Part shown: piece after piece, positions 18,334-26,659 of the stretch
How the letters are laid out: every line of letters starts with the position of its first letter
Numbering within the stretch: position 1 is the stretch's first letter
Position numbers and translations under genes: made by a program
Source: HRBIN30 sp964534275
Lineage (GTDB): Bacteria; Desulfobacterota; Binatia; HRBIN30
Direction of reading: 5' to 3'
Length of the DNA stretch: 64,000 nt
Assembly: GCA_964534275.1 (NCBI GenBank)
Contig: CAZHQG010000002.1
Location: 150,999-214,998, forward strand
The notes under the pieces: generated by a model
Told to the model about the DNA's origin: nothing
Seen by the model: only the letters and a program-made list of their open reading frames with translations
The model's database searches: none

Positions 18334-18484
18334 GTTCGGCCTCGTCTTCGTCCGGGGTGGGAGCCAGCTCTTCAAGTTTGCGGAACACAACTTCGATGAG
18401 CTTGTCGATGCGGCGGTATTCGCCGGATCGTGCCGCGGCACGGGCGACACTGACCGCCAAACGGAGCTTTTCGTCGCGAGTCAT
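18317..18484 (-). CDS. Small helical protein of unknown function (55 aa)
   Basis: This 55-residue frame starts at an ATG preceded by GAGGTG and reads as two charged helices (MTRDEKLRLAVSVARAAAR and RRIDKLIEVVFRKLEELA) with an acidic tail. It overlaps the start of the exported coiled-coil gene by 17 bases, which suggests translational coupling in a three-gene unit ending with the flippase-like protein. I do not recognise the family. The evidence is start, spacing and coding character only. Confidence 0.55.
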   Translation of the reverse strand: MTRDEKLRLAVSVARAAARSGEYRRIDKLIEVVFRKLEELAPTPDEDEAERGFEL

Positions 18485-18713
18485 GGTCCACCTCTGTGTT
18501 TGCCAATCCGGCAAGCGTATAGCGCCACGAAGCAACATTTTCTTTTCATCGCCGGCGCTTCGTGGATGCGAACAGAAACCACCAGTGTGGGTGGAGGAAG
18601 TTTGCCACGTTTGCAGAAGAGTGGTACGCTGCAGCGCACGTTCGCTCAGGGTTCGCTCGCGCCTCCCTTCGTGGCGTTGGAGTGTCCCACAGGCGAAGAA
18701 AGGAGTGCCGCAA

Positions 18714-18890
18714 ATGGCAGGCGGGAAGACGTTCAAAAGGGACCAGAAACGACGCAAAGAGATGGCCCGAAAGCTCAAGCAAGAGGAAAAGATGCGGAAA
18801 CGCCTGCAGCGGCGGGAAGAGAAGCGCAGCGGTGTGGCGAAGGAGGAAGAGGAAATCACGATCCCGCCGCAAGGGCCGCTCACGAGCTGA
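18714..18890 (+). CDS. Small Lys/Arg/Glu-rich coiled-coil protein (58 aa)
   Basis: 58 residues, strongly basic then acidic, one long predicted helix: MAGGKTFKRDQKRRKEMARK, then alternating Lys/Glu/Arg heptads, then EEEEITIPP. It has GAAAGGAG about 8 bases before the ATG. It resembles small uncharacterised basic proteins found in many bacteria that may bind nucleic acid or ribosomes, but no function is established. It is divergent from the 55-aa helical gene and convergent with the beta-helix lipoprotein. Confidence 0.65.
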   Translation: MAGGKTFKRDQKRRKEMARKLKQEEKMRKRLQRREEKRSGVAKEEEEITIPPQGPLTS

Positions 18891-18972
18891 CACTTCTCGG
18901 CGACAGAGCGCGAAGCGTGCAGAGCTAGGCAAAACCTCATCGCGTCCGGCCGTTGTATCGAGCTTCCGCGGG

Positions 18973-20136
18973 TCACCGAATCGGATAGTGATAGCCTAAG
19001 TCCACCGCGCCAATTTTTACGCAGTCGTTTTCCGTGCCCGGGACGCAACCGGGGGGGCAGCAGCCCGCGCCAATGCAATCCGGCTTGTTGTCCACTTGCG
19101 TGGTACGCTGCGCGAGGAGGGCGACAAGTTCAGGGTCTGTATCGGGGTCCCCTGCGTCCATGATCGCGCTTCCGCCACGGCATTCGTCATCCGTTCCGGG
19201 AATGCGGAAACCGTTCTGGTTCCCTGGATCCAGCCAAAATGGGTCTACGTTCAGGTCGTGCGGACCAGCGCTGGCGTTGAAAAAGCCGTCACGATTGAGG
19301 TTGTAGTCGCCGTCGAACCCAACAGTGGAGCTATCCACGGTAATTCCCCGCGGCGTGTTGCCGACGAAGATATTGTTCCGTGCCAGAATCGCTTCCGAAG
19401 GTCGGCCAGATTCGTCGCTAGCCATGACCAGGCCGTTGCCCCGATTTGCGTAAAATGTGTTGTTCACGACCGCGACGTTGCTGGAGGCGAGCAGCGACAC
19501 ACCGGGCCCGCCATTGCGAAGGATGAGATTGTTCCAGATGCGCGTACCAGCCGCACGGAGCAGCCGTATGCCGTCGCGGGAATTTTCCCGTACGATCGAG
19601 TTGCGAATCGTGACGGCATTCCCCTCGCGGATTTCGATACCGGCGCGCGTTGCCCCACGCACGGTAAACCCGTCGACGGTGAGCCCGTCCACTCCTTCCA
19701 GCGAGATCCCTGTGGCTGCGCCGGCGGCGTTGATCACCACCTCGCCAGCGGGAAAACCGGTGAGCTGACCAGTCACGTCGGCCACCACGGTAATCGGGCC
19801 GTTCAAGTCGCTCGCTGTCACGCGGAACGGTGCGTACACTCCTGCAGGTACAGCGACCACGGCTCCAGGAGGAGCAACGCGAATGGATTCTACGATGCCG
19901 CGGCTTCCTGGCTGAACTTGGACAGGAGTTTGCGTGGGAGTCGGCGAGGGTGGAGCAACCGTGCGGGTCGGGGTGAACGTCGGCTCCCCAGGGCGCAACG
20001 TACGCGTCGGCGTGCGGGTAGGCGTGCCGGGCGTAACCGCGGGTCCGCCGTTGCCTCCCCCTCCGCACCCCGACGTAGTGACGAGTACAAACCCAAAGAC
20101 GCACAGTGCAGTAAGCGACAAGCTCCGTAGCGGCAT
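18973..20136 (-). CDS. Right-handed parallel beta-helix lipoprotein with Thr/Pro linker
   Basis: 387 residues. A lipobox signal peptide ends in TTSGC (Cys near residue 24) followed by Gly-rich sequence, so it is probably membrane-anchored on the cell surface or in the periplasm. Residues about 30-75 are a Thr/Pro linker (TPTRTPTRTLRPGEPTFTPT). The body is a right-handed beta-helix with pectate-lyase-like coils: GISLEGVDGLTVDGFTVRG, NAVTIRNSIVRENSRDGIRL, NVAVVNNTFYANRGNGL, ILARNNIFVGN. A Cys-rich tail (CIGAGCCPPGCVPG) ends in GAVDLGYHYP, the common closing motif of such proteins. Substrate unknown. GGAAAGGA precedes the ATG. The linker style matches the 1152-residue protein at 59 kb. Confidence 0.85.
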   Translation of the reverse strand: MPLRSLSLTALCVFGFVLVTTSGCGGGGNGGPAVTPGTPTRTPTRTLRPGEPTFTPTRTVAPPSPTPTQTPVQVQPGSRGIVESIRVAPPGAVVAVPAGVYAPFRVTASDLNGPITVVADVTGQLTGFPAGEVVINAAGAATGISLEGVDGLTVDGFTVRGATRAGIEIREGNAVTIRNSIVRENSRDGIRLLRAAGTRIWNNLILRNGGPGVSLLASSNVAVVNNTFYANRGNGLVMASDESGRPSEAILARNNIFVGNTPRGITVDSSTVGFDGDYNLNRDGFFNASAGPHDLNVDPFWLDPGNQNGFRIPGTDDECRGGSAIMDAGDPDTDPELVALLAQRTTQVDNKPDCIGAGCCPPGCVPGTENDCVKIGAVDLGYHYPIR

Positions 20137-20257
20137 GCGCCAATCCTTTCCCGAGGCAAGATGCACGGCCCCGTTTAGCCACACGAACCGCAAGATGTCC
20201 ACCGCCGTTTGCAAGTGGATTCCTCGGCCGTGCCCGAAGGGTTCCGGAAGGGACGAG

Positions 20258-20746
20258 TTACGCTGGGGCAGTTCGGGGCCGGATCATGTATGTCGTGGTT
20301 GCACGCGCTGCAAGTTGGCCCGCTGCCCAAATATCGACTTCGGCATATGCGCTACGCTTGCTTGCCCGCAGTACGAAGGCCTCGGCGGTGACCAAACCAG
20401 GAGGAATGGGCTCGAGGTAGTTGATCTTCATTTCGATCGTCAGAAGCAACGTGCCCTCTTCGTACAGAGTTGCCAAAGCAGCTGCTACGGCGGTGTCCGC
20501 CAGCCCGAAACTGGCCCCACCGTGCATCACGCCTGCCGGCTGCATCAGTTCGAGTCGGTTTTGGACTTCCAACCGGGCGTAGCCTTGGCGAAGTTCGACC
20601 ACGCGGATTCCTAAGTGGCCGGGAAAGAAGCGGTTGTCTTCGTTGAACCGGGTCGAAATGAGGCGTGCCCGCTCGGGATCGAGGGGCGGATAGTCGTGGC
20701 CGTGATTGCCAGACCTTAGTCGCTCTCCGATACGAATATGCGCCAT
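20258..20746 (-). CDS. PaaI-like hotdog thioesterase
   Basis: 162 residues, single hotdog domain. The family marks are FFPGHLGIRVVELRQGYARLEV (in parts), the active-site helix region MQPAGVMHGGASFGLADTAV (HGG then D), TIEMKINYLEPIP, and SKRSAYAEVDIW. Such enzymes hydrolyse acyl- or aryl-CoA thioesters in the cytosol; the substrate is not readable. The start at the ATG 20746 was preferred because the family N-terminus begins just after it; upstream in-frame sequence lacks similarity. It is divergent from the leu leader region. Confidence 0.87.
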   Translation of the reverse strand: MAHIRIGERLRSGNHGHDYPPLDPERARLISTRFNEDNRFFPGHLGIRVVELRQGYARLEVQNRLELMQPAGVMHGGASFGLADTAVAAALATLYEEGTLLLTIEMKINYLEPIPPGLVTAEAFVLRASKRSAYAEVDIWAAGQLAARATTTYMIRPRTAPA

Positions 20747-20967
20747 GCGTACGTGCCTATCTTGCGACAAGGCTTGGGTCCAGCCAGGGGCTGCTGCAGG
20801 CCCGGAGGACCAGACGCGAGCGAGCCATGACGGGCGCGAGGCTCCTACCAGGAGGGCGCCCGAAGCCGACCGTGAGGACGGGCACACGAGTCGGACCAGG
20901 GGACCTCGTTCGAGGCAAGATTGCAAAGGAAGAACTTTGTCCGTTCCGTGCAATTCGAAGGATTTGC

Positions 20968-20996
20968 TTGACAAGGCGGCCGAAGTCGTTTACCGA
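20968..20996 (+). promoter_or_regulatory. Candidate promoter for the leu leader and operon
   Basis: A perfect TTGACA hexamer lies at 20968-20973. At 17 bases spacing the -10 position reads TACCGA (20991-20996), a weak match. The start of transcription would fall near 21003, about 28 bases before the leader peptide ATG. The -35 is convincing, the -10 is not. Confidence 0.4.
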
Positions 20997-21030
20997 ACCA
21001 CTCCTGTCAGAATTGATTTGGAAATCCGAT

Positions 21031-21117
21031 ATGCACGTCTTTCGCAAAGCACGGGAATTGGGTCTGCTTCTGGGGCTGTTGCTTCCTTGCCCGCCCGGTG
21101 CGTCTGCGGGGACGTGA
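21031..21117 (+). CDS. Leucine-rich leader peptide (leuL-like)
   Basis: A 28-residue frame beginning at ATG 21031 and ending in TGA at 21117. Residues 10-18 read LGLLLGLLL: seven leucines in nine positions, encoded by TTG, CTG and CTT codons, the hallmark of a leu operon leader. GGAAA lies 7 bases before the ATG. A perfect intrinsic terminator begins 23 bases after the stop, and leuA starts 132 bases after it. The peptide has no other recognisable feature. The proposed role is to sense charged tRNA-Leu through ribosome stalling. This is inference from layout, but the combination of Leu run, terminator and leuA is hard to explain otherwise. Confidence 0.8.
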   Translation: MHVFRKARELGLLLGLLLPCPPGASAGT

Positions 21118-21153
21118 GTCAGGATTACGGAACCGCAAGGCGCCACGGGCGGG
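21090..21153 (+). promoter_or_regulatory. Possible antiterminator pairing of the leu attenuator
   Basis: CCCGCCCG at 21090-21097, just after the Leu codons, is exactly complementary to CGGGCGGG at 21146-21153, which includes half of the terminator's 5' arm. The two pairings cannot coexist. A ribosome stalled on the Leu codons (21058-21084) would leave the first segment free to form this antiterminator. Confidence 0.5.
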
Positions 21154-21180
21154 AATCGCTGCCCGTGGCGTTTTTATTTT
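21141..21180 (+). terminator. Intrinsic terminator before leuA (attenuator)
   Basis: The 10-bp perfect stem CGCCACGGGC / GCCCGTGGCG (21141-21150 with 21161-21170) has a 10-base loop and is followed directly by TTTTTATTTT. It sits between the leader peptide stop and leuA, so read-through must be controlled for leuA to be expressed. Confidence 0.9.
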
Positions 21181-21249
21181 CGCCGCGAGCAGCTCCCTCC
21201 GGTGGCGTCGATGGAAAGGAAACCACGGAATCGAGAAGGGAGTGAAACC

Positions 21250-22803
21250 ATGAGAGAACATCAAGCGGATGTGGTGAGGATCTTCGATACCACGCTACGC
21301 GATGGCGAACAGTCGCCTGGTGCCAGCATGAATGTGGAGGAAAAGGTGTTGGTGGCCCGGCAGCTCGAGCGCCTGGGCGTGGACGTCATCGAGGCTGGCT
21401 TTGCCGCTTCGTCGCCCGGCGATTTCGAGGCAGTCGCGAAAGTGGCGGAAACCGTGACGCAGCCGGTGGTGTTAAGCCTGGCGCGCACGCGGGAGAACGA
21501 CATCGTGCAAGCAATCCGCGCGGTGGAAAAGGCTCGCAACCCGGGTATTCACGTGTTCATTGCCACCTCCGACCTGCACCTCGAACGGAAGCTGATGATG
21601 AGCCGACAGGAAGTGTTGGACGCCGCCTGCTGGGCCGTGGAGTATTGCCGAAAGCACCTGGACTACGTGGAATTCTCGGCTGAAGATGCGTCACGGTCGG
21701 ACCCCGAATACCTCGTCCAAGTCTTTGGCGAAGTGATTCGTTGCGGTGCCCGGGTGGTGAACGTGCCCGACACGACCGGCTATGCGATTCCGGAGGAGTT
21801 CGGTGCTCTCTTTCGGTACCTGATTGCGAATACTCCGGGAAGCGACCGGGTGGTTTGGAGCGCTCATTGTCACAACGACCTGGGCATGGCAGTGGCGAAC
21901 TCCCTGGCTGCTGTTCGCAACGGTGCGCGGCAAGTGGAGTGTACGGTGAATGGAATTGGCGAACGCGCTGGCAACACCTCGTTGGAAGAGGTGGTGATGG
22001 CGATCCACACGCGCAGCGACTTCTTCAAGCTGCGCACGAACATCGTGACGGAGCAAATTTACCCCGCTAGCCGTTTGCTAGCGCAAGTTACCGGGCTGGT
22101 GGTTCCGGCAAACAAGCCCATCGTTGGCGACAACGCGTTTGCCCACGAGGCCGGGATCCATCAGGATGGAGTGCTGAAGGACAAGCAAACCTACGAAATC
22201 ATGCGCCCGGAATCGATTGGTTTGCCGAGCAACAAGCTCGTGCTGGGCAAGCATTCTGGCCGGCACGCGTTTGCGCAGCGGCTCAAAGAGTTGGGGGTCG
22301 ACTTGTATGGCGTGGACATGAACAAGGCCTTTGCCAAGTTCAAGGAACTCGCCGACCGGAAGAAGTTCGTGTACGACGAAGACATCCTCGCCATCGTTAC
22401 CGAAGAAGCGGTGCGCGGACCGGACTACCTCGAGTTGCTGCACCTAGAGGTCAGTGCGGGCACCAACTCCGTACCCAAAGCGGTGGTGCGGCTGCGCGTG
22501 GATGGTACGGAAAAAGAGGGTGCGGCCCATGGGGACGGGATGGTGGACGCGTGTTTCAAGGCGATTTCCGACTTGGTCGGCGTGCACCCGCGGCTCGAGC
22601 GATATGCAGTAAAAGCCATTACCGGCGGTACCGATGCGCTGGGTGAAGTTTCGTGCCTCATTAGCTTGAACGGGGTGACCGCCACAGGGCAAGGAGCACA
22701 CACGGACATTGTGCACGCCAGTGCCTTGGCCTATGTGAACGCGCTCAACAAAGTTCAGAATCGCCGCACGCGATACCGCCAAATTTCTGGCGAAGAGCCG
22801 TGA
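21250..22803 (+). CDS. leuA: 2-isopropylmalate synthase
   Basis: 517 residues. It condenses acetyl-CoA with 2-ketoisovalerate, the first committed step of leucine synthesis. The catalytic TIM barrel opens with RIFDTTLRDGEQSPGASM near residue 10 and carries the metal site HCHNDLGMAVANSLAA near residue 203. The LeuA_dimer C-terminal regulatory domain follows (from about residue 390, HLEVSAGTNSVPKA onward), where leucine feedback binding is expected. The length matches bacterial LeuA type I. The ATG at 21250 has AAGGGAGTG ahead; an in-frame ATG at 21202 is less likely. Regulation by the upstream leader and terminator is strongly suggested. leuB follows after 26 bases. Confidence 0.96.
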   Translation: MREHQADVVRIFDTTLRDGEQSPGASMNVEEKVLVARQLERLGVDVIEAGFAASSPGDFEAVAKVAETVTQPVVLSLARTRENDIVQAIRAVEKARNPGIHVFIATSDLHLERKLMMSRQEVLDAACWAVEYCRKHLDYVEFSAEDASRSDPEYLVQVFGEVIRCGARVVNVPDTTGYAIPEEFGALFRYLIANTPGSDRVVWSAHCHNDLGMAVANSLAAVRNGARQVECTVNGIGERAGNTSLEEVVMAIHTRSDFFKLRTNIVTEQIYPASRLLAQVTGLVVPANKPIVGDNAFAHEAGIHQDGVLKDKQTYEIMRPESIGLPSNKLVLGKHSGRHAFAQRLKELGVDLYGVDMNKAFAKFKELADRKKFVYDEDILAIVTEEAVRGPDYLELLHLEVSAGTNSVPKAVVRLRVDGTEKEGAAHGDGMVDACFKAISDLVGVHPRLERYAVKAITGGTDALGEVSCLISLNGVTATGQGAHTDIVHASALAYVNALNKVQNRRTRYRQISGEEP

Positions 22804-22829
22804 GGTGAGTCTGCTGAGGGAGAGAGTTG

Positions 22830-23930
22830 GTGCGCGTTTTAGTATTGCCGGGAGACGGGATTGGTCCGGAAGTGACAGCTCAGGCACAGCGGGTACTGGA
22901 ACGCTGTGCCGAGCTGTTTGGCTTGAGCCTGGAGTTCGATACCGCGGTTGTGGGTGGAGCGGCGATCGACCGTACTGGCACGGCCCTGCCGAGCGAAACG
23001 TTGAAGTTGGCGCTCGACAGCGACGCGGTGTTGCTGGGCGCTGTGGGTGGCCCGAAATGGGACGACCCGCAGGCGAAAGTCCGCCCGGAACAAGCGCTGC
23101 TCGGGTTGCGCAAAGAGCTGGGCTTGTATGCCAACCTGCGTCCGGTACGCCCCGTTCCTGAGCTTCTCGATGCCTCGCCGTTGAAACCAGACGTCTTGCG
23201 AGGGGTCGATTTAGTCGTGGTGCGCGAGCTCACGGGCGGAATTTATTTTGGCCAGCCAAGCGAGCGTCGCGTGGGCGCGAACGGACGTGAGGCCGTGGAC
23301 ACCATGGCTTACAACGAGCACGAGATTGCCCGGTTGCTGCACACCGCCTTTGGGCTTGCGCGACAACGGCGCCGCCGGCTGACGTCGGTCGATAAGGCAA
23401 ACGTATTGTCCTCGTCGCGGTTGTGGCGCGAGGTGGCACACGAAGTCCGGAGGGAGTACCCCGACGTGAGCTACGAGGATGTGCTCGTGGATGCCATGGC
23501 CATGCATCTGTTGCGCCGCCCCCGCGACTTCGATGTGATCGCTACGGAAAACTTGTTTGGCGACATCCTTACGGACGAAGCTTCGATGCTGGCTGGTTCC
23601 ATGGGCTTGCTGCCTTCGGCTTCTCTGGGGGAGGCGCGCAACCGTTTGGGGTATCCACGCGGTCTGTACGAACCGATTCATGGCAGCGCTCCGGACATTG
23701 CGGGGCAAAACAAAGCCAATCCGTTGGCGGCGATTCTTTCTGCCGCGATGTTGCTGCGGCACTCCCTCGGGCACGAGGCTGCGGCATGCGCAGTGGAGAG
23801 CGCCGTCGCCCGCGTGCTCGCAGACGGGTTGCGCACTCCGGATATCCAGCAACGAGGCTGCCGCCTGGTGGGATGCGAGGAAATGGGCGCTGCTGTAGTC
23901 GGCGCGCTCGAGGCACTGCCCCGAGAATGA
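22830..23930 (+). CDS. leuB: 3-isopropylmalate dehydrogenase
   Basis: 366 residues; NAD-dependent oxidative decarboxylation of 3-isopropylmalate in leucine synthesis. Motifs: LPGDGIGPEV at the N-terminus, AVGGPKWDDP, substrate Arg residues in ANLRPVRP and VVRELTGGIYFG, the Tyr in DTMAYNEHEI, Lys/Asp ligands in SVDKANVL and VDAMAMHLL, NLFGDILTDEASMLAGSMGLLPSA (metal Asp pair), and EPIHGSAPDIAG. GTG at 22830 has a better-spaced GGGAG than the TTG one codon earlier. The stop overlaps the next start (ATGA). leuC and leuD, needed for the intervening step, are not in the window. Confidence 0.95.
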   Translation: MRVLVLPGDGIGPEVTAQAQRVLERCAELFGLSLEFDTAVVGGAAIDRTGTALPSETLKLALDSDAVLLGAVGGPKWDDPQAKVRPEQALLGLRKELGLYANLRPVRPVPELLDASPLKPDVLRGVDLVVVRELTGGIYFGQPSERRVGANGREAVDTMAYNEHEIARLLHTAFGLARQRRRRLTSVDKANVLSSSRLWREVAHEVRREYPDVSYEDVLVDAMAMHLLRRPRDFDVIATENLFGDILTDEASMLAGSMGLLPSASLGEARNRLGYPRGLYEPIHGSAPDIAGQNKANPLAAILSAAMLLRHSLGHEAAACAVESAVARVLADGLRTPDIQQRGCRLVGCEEMGAAVVGALEALPRE

Positions 23931-24961
23931 GAAAGTCGCAGTACAACGTCGCCATCATTGGCGCCACTGGCACTGTGGGGCGCGAGCTGGTGGCAGTTCT
24001 CGACCAACGTGGCTTCCCTCTGGGCTCTTTGCGATTGTTTGCCAGCGCGGCCTCGGCCGGTGACGAAAACGAGGTGGCCGGCGTGAGGATCGAAGAGCTC
24101 ACGGGCGACACGAGGCTCAAGGACACGGATTTGGTGTTCCTCGCATGCCAAGAAACGGTAGCGCGCGTGTGGCGTAGCCGTGCCCTCGAGGCTGGGGCGT
24201 TCGTGATCGACTTAGGCGCGGGCAATGCTGGTGCTCCATCCATGCCGCTTGTGGTACCGGAGGTGAACGCCGCAGCGCTGGCGCGCGTGCGCGAAGGGCG
24301 CCTCGTTGGCAGCCCCGACCCTGCCGCGATCGCGTTAGCGGTGGTGCTGGGTGCAGTGAGTCAGATCGTTGCAATCCGCGACGTTGTCGCAACCGTGCTC
24401 GACCCCGTTTCGTTGGCTGGGCGTCAGGGAATCGAGGTTCTGGAGCAGGAGCTGTACGACTTGCTGAACGGTCGAGAACCAGCTCCGCCGCGGATTTTTT
24501 CTCAGCGGATCGCCTTTAACGTCGTTCCCGATGTGGGCGGGGGCACGGCAACCCTAGAAACTCGCGGGGAGCAGGTGTTGCGAGAGCACGTGCGCTTGCT
24601 GCTCGGGGACCCTGGACTTCCGGTGCACGCGACTCGTGTGCAAGTTCCCGTGTTTTTTGGGCTCTCGATTGCGGTCGAACTGCGGCTCGCGCGATCGGTG
24701 ACCGTGCACGAAATCGAGTCTCACTTACAGTCGGCTCCTGGCGTCTTGCTCGTCGCATCGGGAGGCGAGGTGCAAGGTGCACCGCTGCCGTTGCCAACGC
24801 CCGCAACGGTCATGGGCAGCGATGCCACGCACGTCGCGCGTGTGCGGGTAGATCCCGAGGTCCCCTCGGTGGCTTGCTGGCTGGCAATCGACAATACCCG
24901 CAAAGGGTCGGCAACGAACGCGGTGCAAATTGCCGAGTTGTTGGTTCGCGACTACCTGTGA
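23927..24961 (+). CDS. Asd homologue lacking the catalytic Cys (USG-1 type)
   Basis: 344 residues with the aspartate-semialdehyde dehydrogenase fold: NVAIIGATGTVGREL at the N-terminus, LVFLACQETVAR, FVIDLGAGNA, VVPEVNAAAL, and the late VPVFFGLSIAVELRLA with ACWLAIDNTRKGSATNAVQIAELL. The active-site segment, normally NPNCSTIQ, reads GSPDPAAIALAVV with no Cys, so it should not catalyse the Asd reaction. This matches the E. coli USG-1 group. In gammaproteobacteria usg lies next to asd/leuB and before truA, the same order as here (leuB, this gene, truA). It overlaps leuB by 4 bases; truA starts 6 bases after it. Function unknown. Confidence 0.85.
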   Translation: MRKSQYNVAIIGATGTVGRELVAVLDQRGFPLGSLRLFASAASAGDENEVAGVRIEELTGDTRLKDTDLVFLACQETVARVWRSRALEAGAFVIDLGAGNAGAPSMPLVVPEVNAAALARVREGRLVGSPDPAAIALAVVLGAVSQIVAIRDVVATVLDPVSLAGRQGIEVLEQELYDLLNGREPAPPRIFSQRIAFNVVPDVGGGTATLETRGEQVLREHVRLLLGDPGLPVHATRVQVPVFFGLSIAVELRLARSVTVHEIESHLQSAPGVLLVASGGEVQGAPLPLPTPATVMGSDATHVARVRVDPEVPSVACWLAIDNTRKGSATNAVQIAELLVRDYL

Positions 24962-24967
24962 GCGCGC

Positions 24968-25786
24968 ATGCGCTACAAGTTGCTCGTCCAGTACGAGGGC
25001 ACTGCGTATTTGGGTTGGCAAGTACAGCCGCATGGCCGGACGATTCAGGGTGAATTCGAGCGTGCCTTGCGGAACCTCACCGGCGGGGCGGTCCGCGTTG
25101 CCGCGGCTGGGCGTACGGATGCTGGTGTGCACGCCTCCGGCCAGGTGGTGAGTTTTTCCCTCGACCGCGCTTGGGCGCCGGAGGTCCTAGCCCGGGCACT
25201 CGACGCCATCACGCCGGCGGACATTGCCGTGTTGCAAGCGGAAGTGGTACCCGACGATTTCGATCCGCGAAGGTGGGCACTAAGCCGCACGTACACGTAC
25301 CGCATTTGGAACCACAGGGTAGGTTCTCCGTTTTGGCGACGTTACGCGTGGCACGTTCCATACCGGCTCGACATCGCGGCGATGCAGGACGCGGCTGCGG
25401 TGCTGTGTGGCGAGCACGATTTTGCTGCGTTCCGCGCTGCTGGCTGTGCGGCAGCTCACTCGCGCCGGCAGGTGCTGCAGAGCACCTGGATCGGGCAGGG
25501 ACCCTTACTCGTGTACTCCATCGAGGCGAACGGTTTTTTGCGCCACATGGTGCGGAACGTAGTGGGCACCTTGGTAGAAGTCGGAAGCGGCAAGCGTTCC
25601 CCGGACGATATGCGGCGCCTGCTTGCGGCGAAGGACCGTACGCTAGCCGGGCCGACTGCCCCAGCACATGGGTTGTGCCTTTCGCGGGTCCGCTATCCCG
25701 ATCCTCTCGTTCGCCCGGGACAAAAGAACGGCGCCCAGCTACGGGAGGTCACCGAGCCAGGCGCCGACACAGACGACGTTTCCTAG
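24968..25786 (+). CDS. truA: tRNA pseudouridine(38-40) synthase
   Basis: 272 residues; isomerises U38-U40 in the anticodon arm of many tRNAs. Marks are YKLLVQYEGTAYLGWQVQP, the catalytic Asp in AAAGRTDAGVHASGQV near residue 52, DIAVLQAEVVPDDFDPRRWA, SRTYTYRIWN, and EANGFLRHMVRNVVGTLVEVGSGK near residue 190. The last 20-25 residues are a polar extension beyond the fold. It is the last gene of the leuA-leuB-usg-truA run. Confidence 0.95.
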   Translation: MRYKLLVQYEGTAYLGWQVQPHGRTIQGEFERALRNLTGGAVRVAAAGRTDAGVHASGQVVSFSLDRAWAPEVLARALDAITPADIAVLQAEVVPDDFDPRRWALSRTYTYRIWNHRVGSPFWRRYAWHVPYRLDIAAMQDAAAVLCGEHDFAAFRAAGCAAAHSRRQVLQSTWIGQGPLLVYSIEANGFLRHMVRNVVGTLVEVGSGKRSPDDMRRLLAAKDRTLAGPTAPAHGLCLSRVRYPDPLVRPGQKNGAQLREVTEPGADTDDVS

Positions 25787-25813
25787 CCTAGTTGCTCAGG
25801 CAGTTCCGGTTGC

Positions 25814-26659
25814 TCACAGGGTGTAGGCGATTCCCAGAGCGATGCCCCAGTCGGTGGCGGCGTCCGTGCCGCCTACCATTCCGGTGGGCCGGACGATCAA
25901 GCGGTCCGAAAAATACATATCCACGCCAGGCCACACCGTGAGGTCGACGTTGCGGAAGCCGCCTTGGTGGAACACCCGCAACACTGCTTCGCCGCGGAGC
26001 GTGTAAAAATCGTTGCCTTTGAGAAACAAAGATAGGCTCGTGTTGAAGACATCGGGAACATCGCCAGTGAAAAACTGGTATCCCAGGTGGCCACCGAGTC
26101 CAATGCGCCCCCAGGTGACCCGACTTGAGACGAACGGGTTCAGTCCGACCTCGTCCGTACCGAAGTCCTTGCTCTTGCTTCCGGACGGAACGGAAACTTG
26201 CACGCCCGCGCCCCAACGCATGATGTCCATCACAGGCTGGGTAAACTTGCCGTAAAGTTGGACGTCACCCATGTCTTCTTTGGTGCTCTTTTGGCCAGCG
26301 ACGGTGCGCGACTCGATGTAACCAGGCAAAAGAAAACCAACTTCCGCGTTCTTGGACAAACCATAGGACCCGAGCAAATTGAAAATTCCGCCGTCGGTGC
26401 TGATTTCCTTTCGGGCAATTGCCGGTGGCTTCGGAATGCGGAAACCGATCAAGTTGAACCTTGCCCCCGGATCGTCTTGAACTTTGATCCCTTGGACTTC
26501 GAGCCGGAACCGTCCCTCGTCCACCGTGGCTGCATCGATCGTGAATGTCCGGAAGGTTCGCTCGTGTCCGGAAAGCTCCACCGCCCGCGCGTGGGATGCC
26601 ACGGCCATTGCCGCCGCGATCAGCCCGATCCCAATCCTCCGCCTGATTGCATCACCCAT
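25814..26659 (-). CDS. Outer-membrane beta-barrel protein
   Basis: 281 residues. A signal peptide (IGIGLIAAAMAVASHARA, cleavage near residue 26) is followed by alternating amphipathic strands rich in Gly and aromatics, ending in GIALGIAYTL, a terminal strand of the type read by the BAM machinery although it ends in Leu rather than Phe. Segments such as GLSKNAEVGFLLPGYIESR and GHLGYQFFTGDVPDVFNTSL resemble barrel proteins of the transporter/'phenol meta-pathway' class. Cargo unknown. Good AGGAGG before the ATG. It is convergent with truA across 27 bases. Confidence 0.75.
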   Translation of the reverse strand: MGDAIRRRIGIGLIAAAMAVASHARAVELSGHERTFRTFTIDAATVDEGRFRLEVQGIKVQDDPGARFNLIGFRIPKPPAIARKEISTDGGIFNLLGSYGLSKNAEVGFLLPGYIESRTVAGQKSTKEDMGDVQLYGKFTQPVMDIMRWGAGVQVSVPSGSKSKDFGTDEVGLNPFVSSRVTWGRIGLGGHLGYQFFTGDVPDVFNTSLSLFLKGNDFYTLRGEAVLRVFHQGGFRNVDLTVWPGVDMYFSDRLIVRPTGMVGGTDAATDWGIALGIAYTL

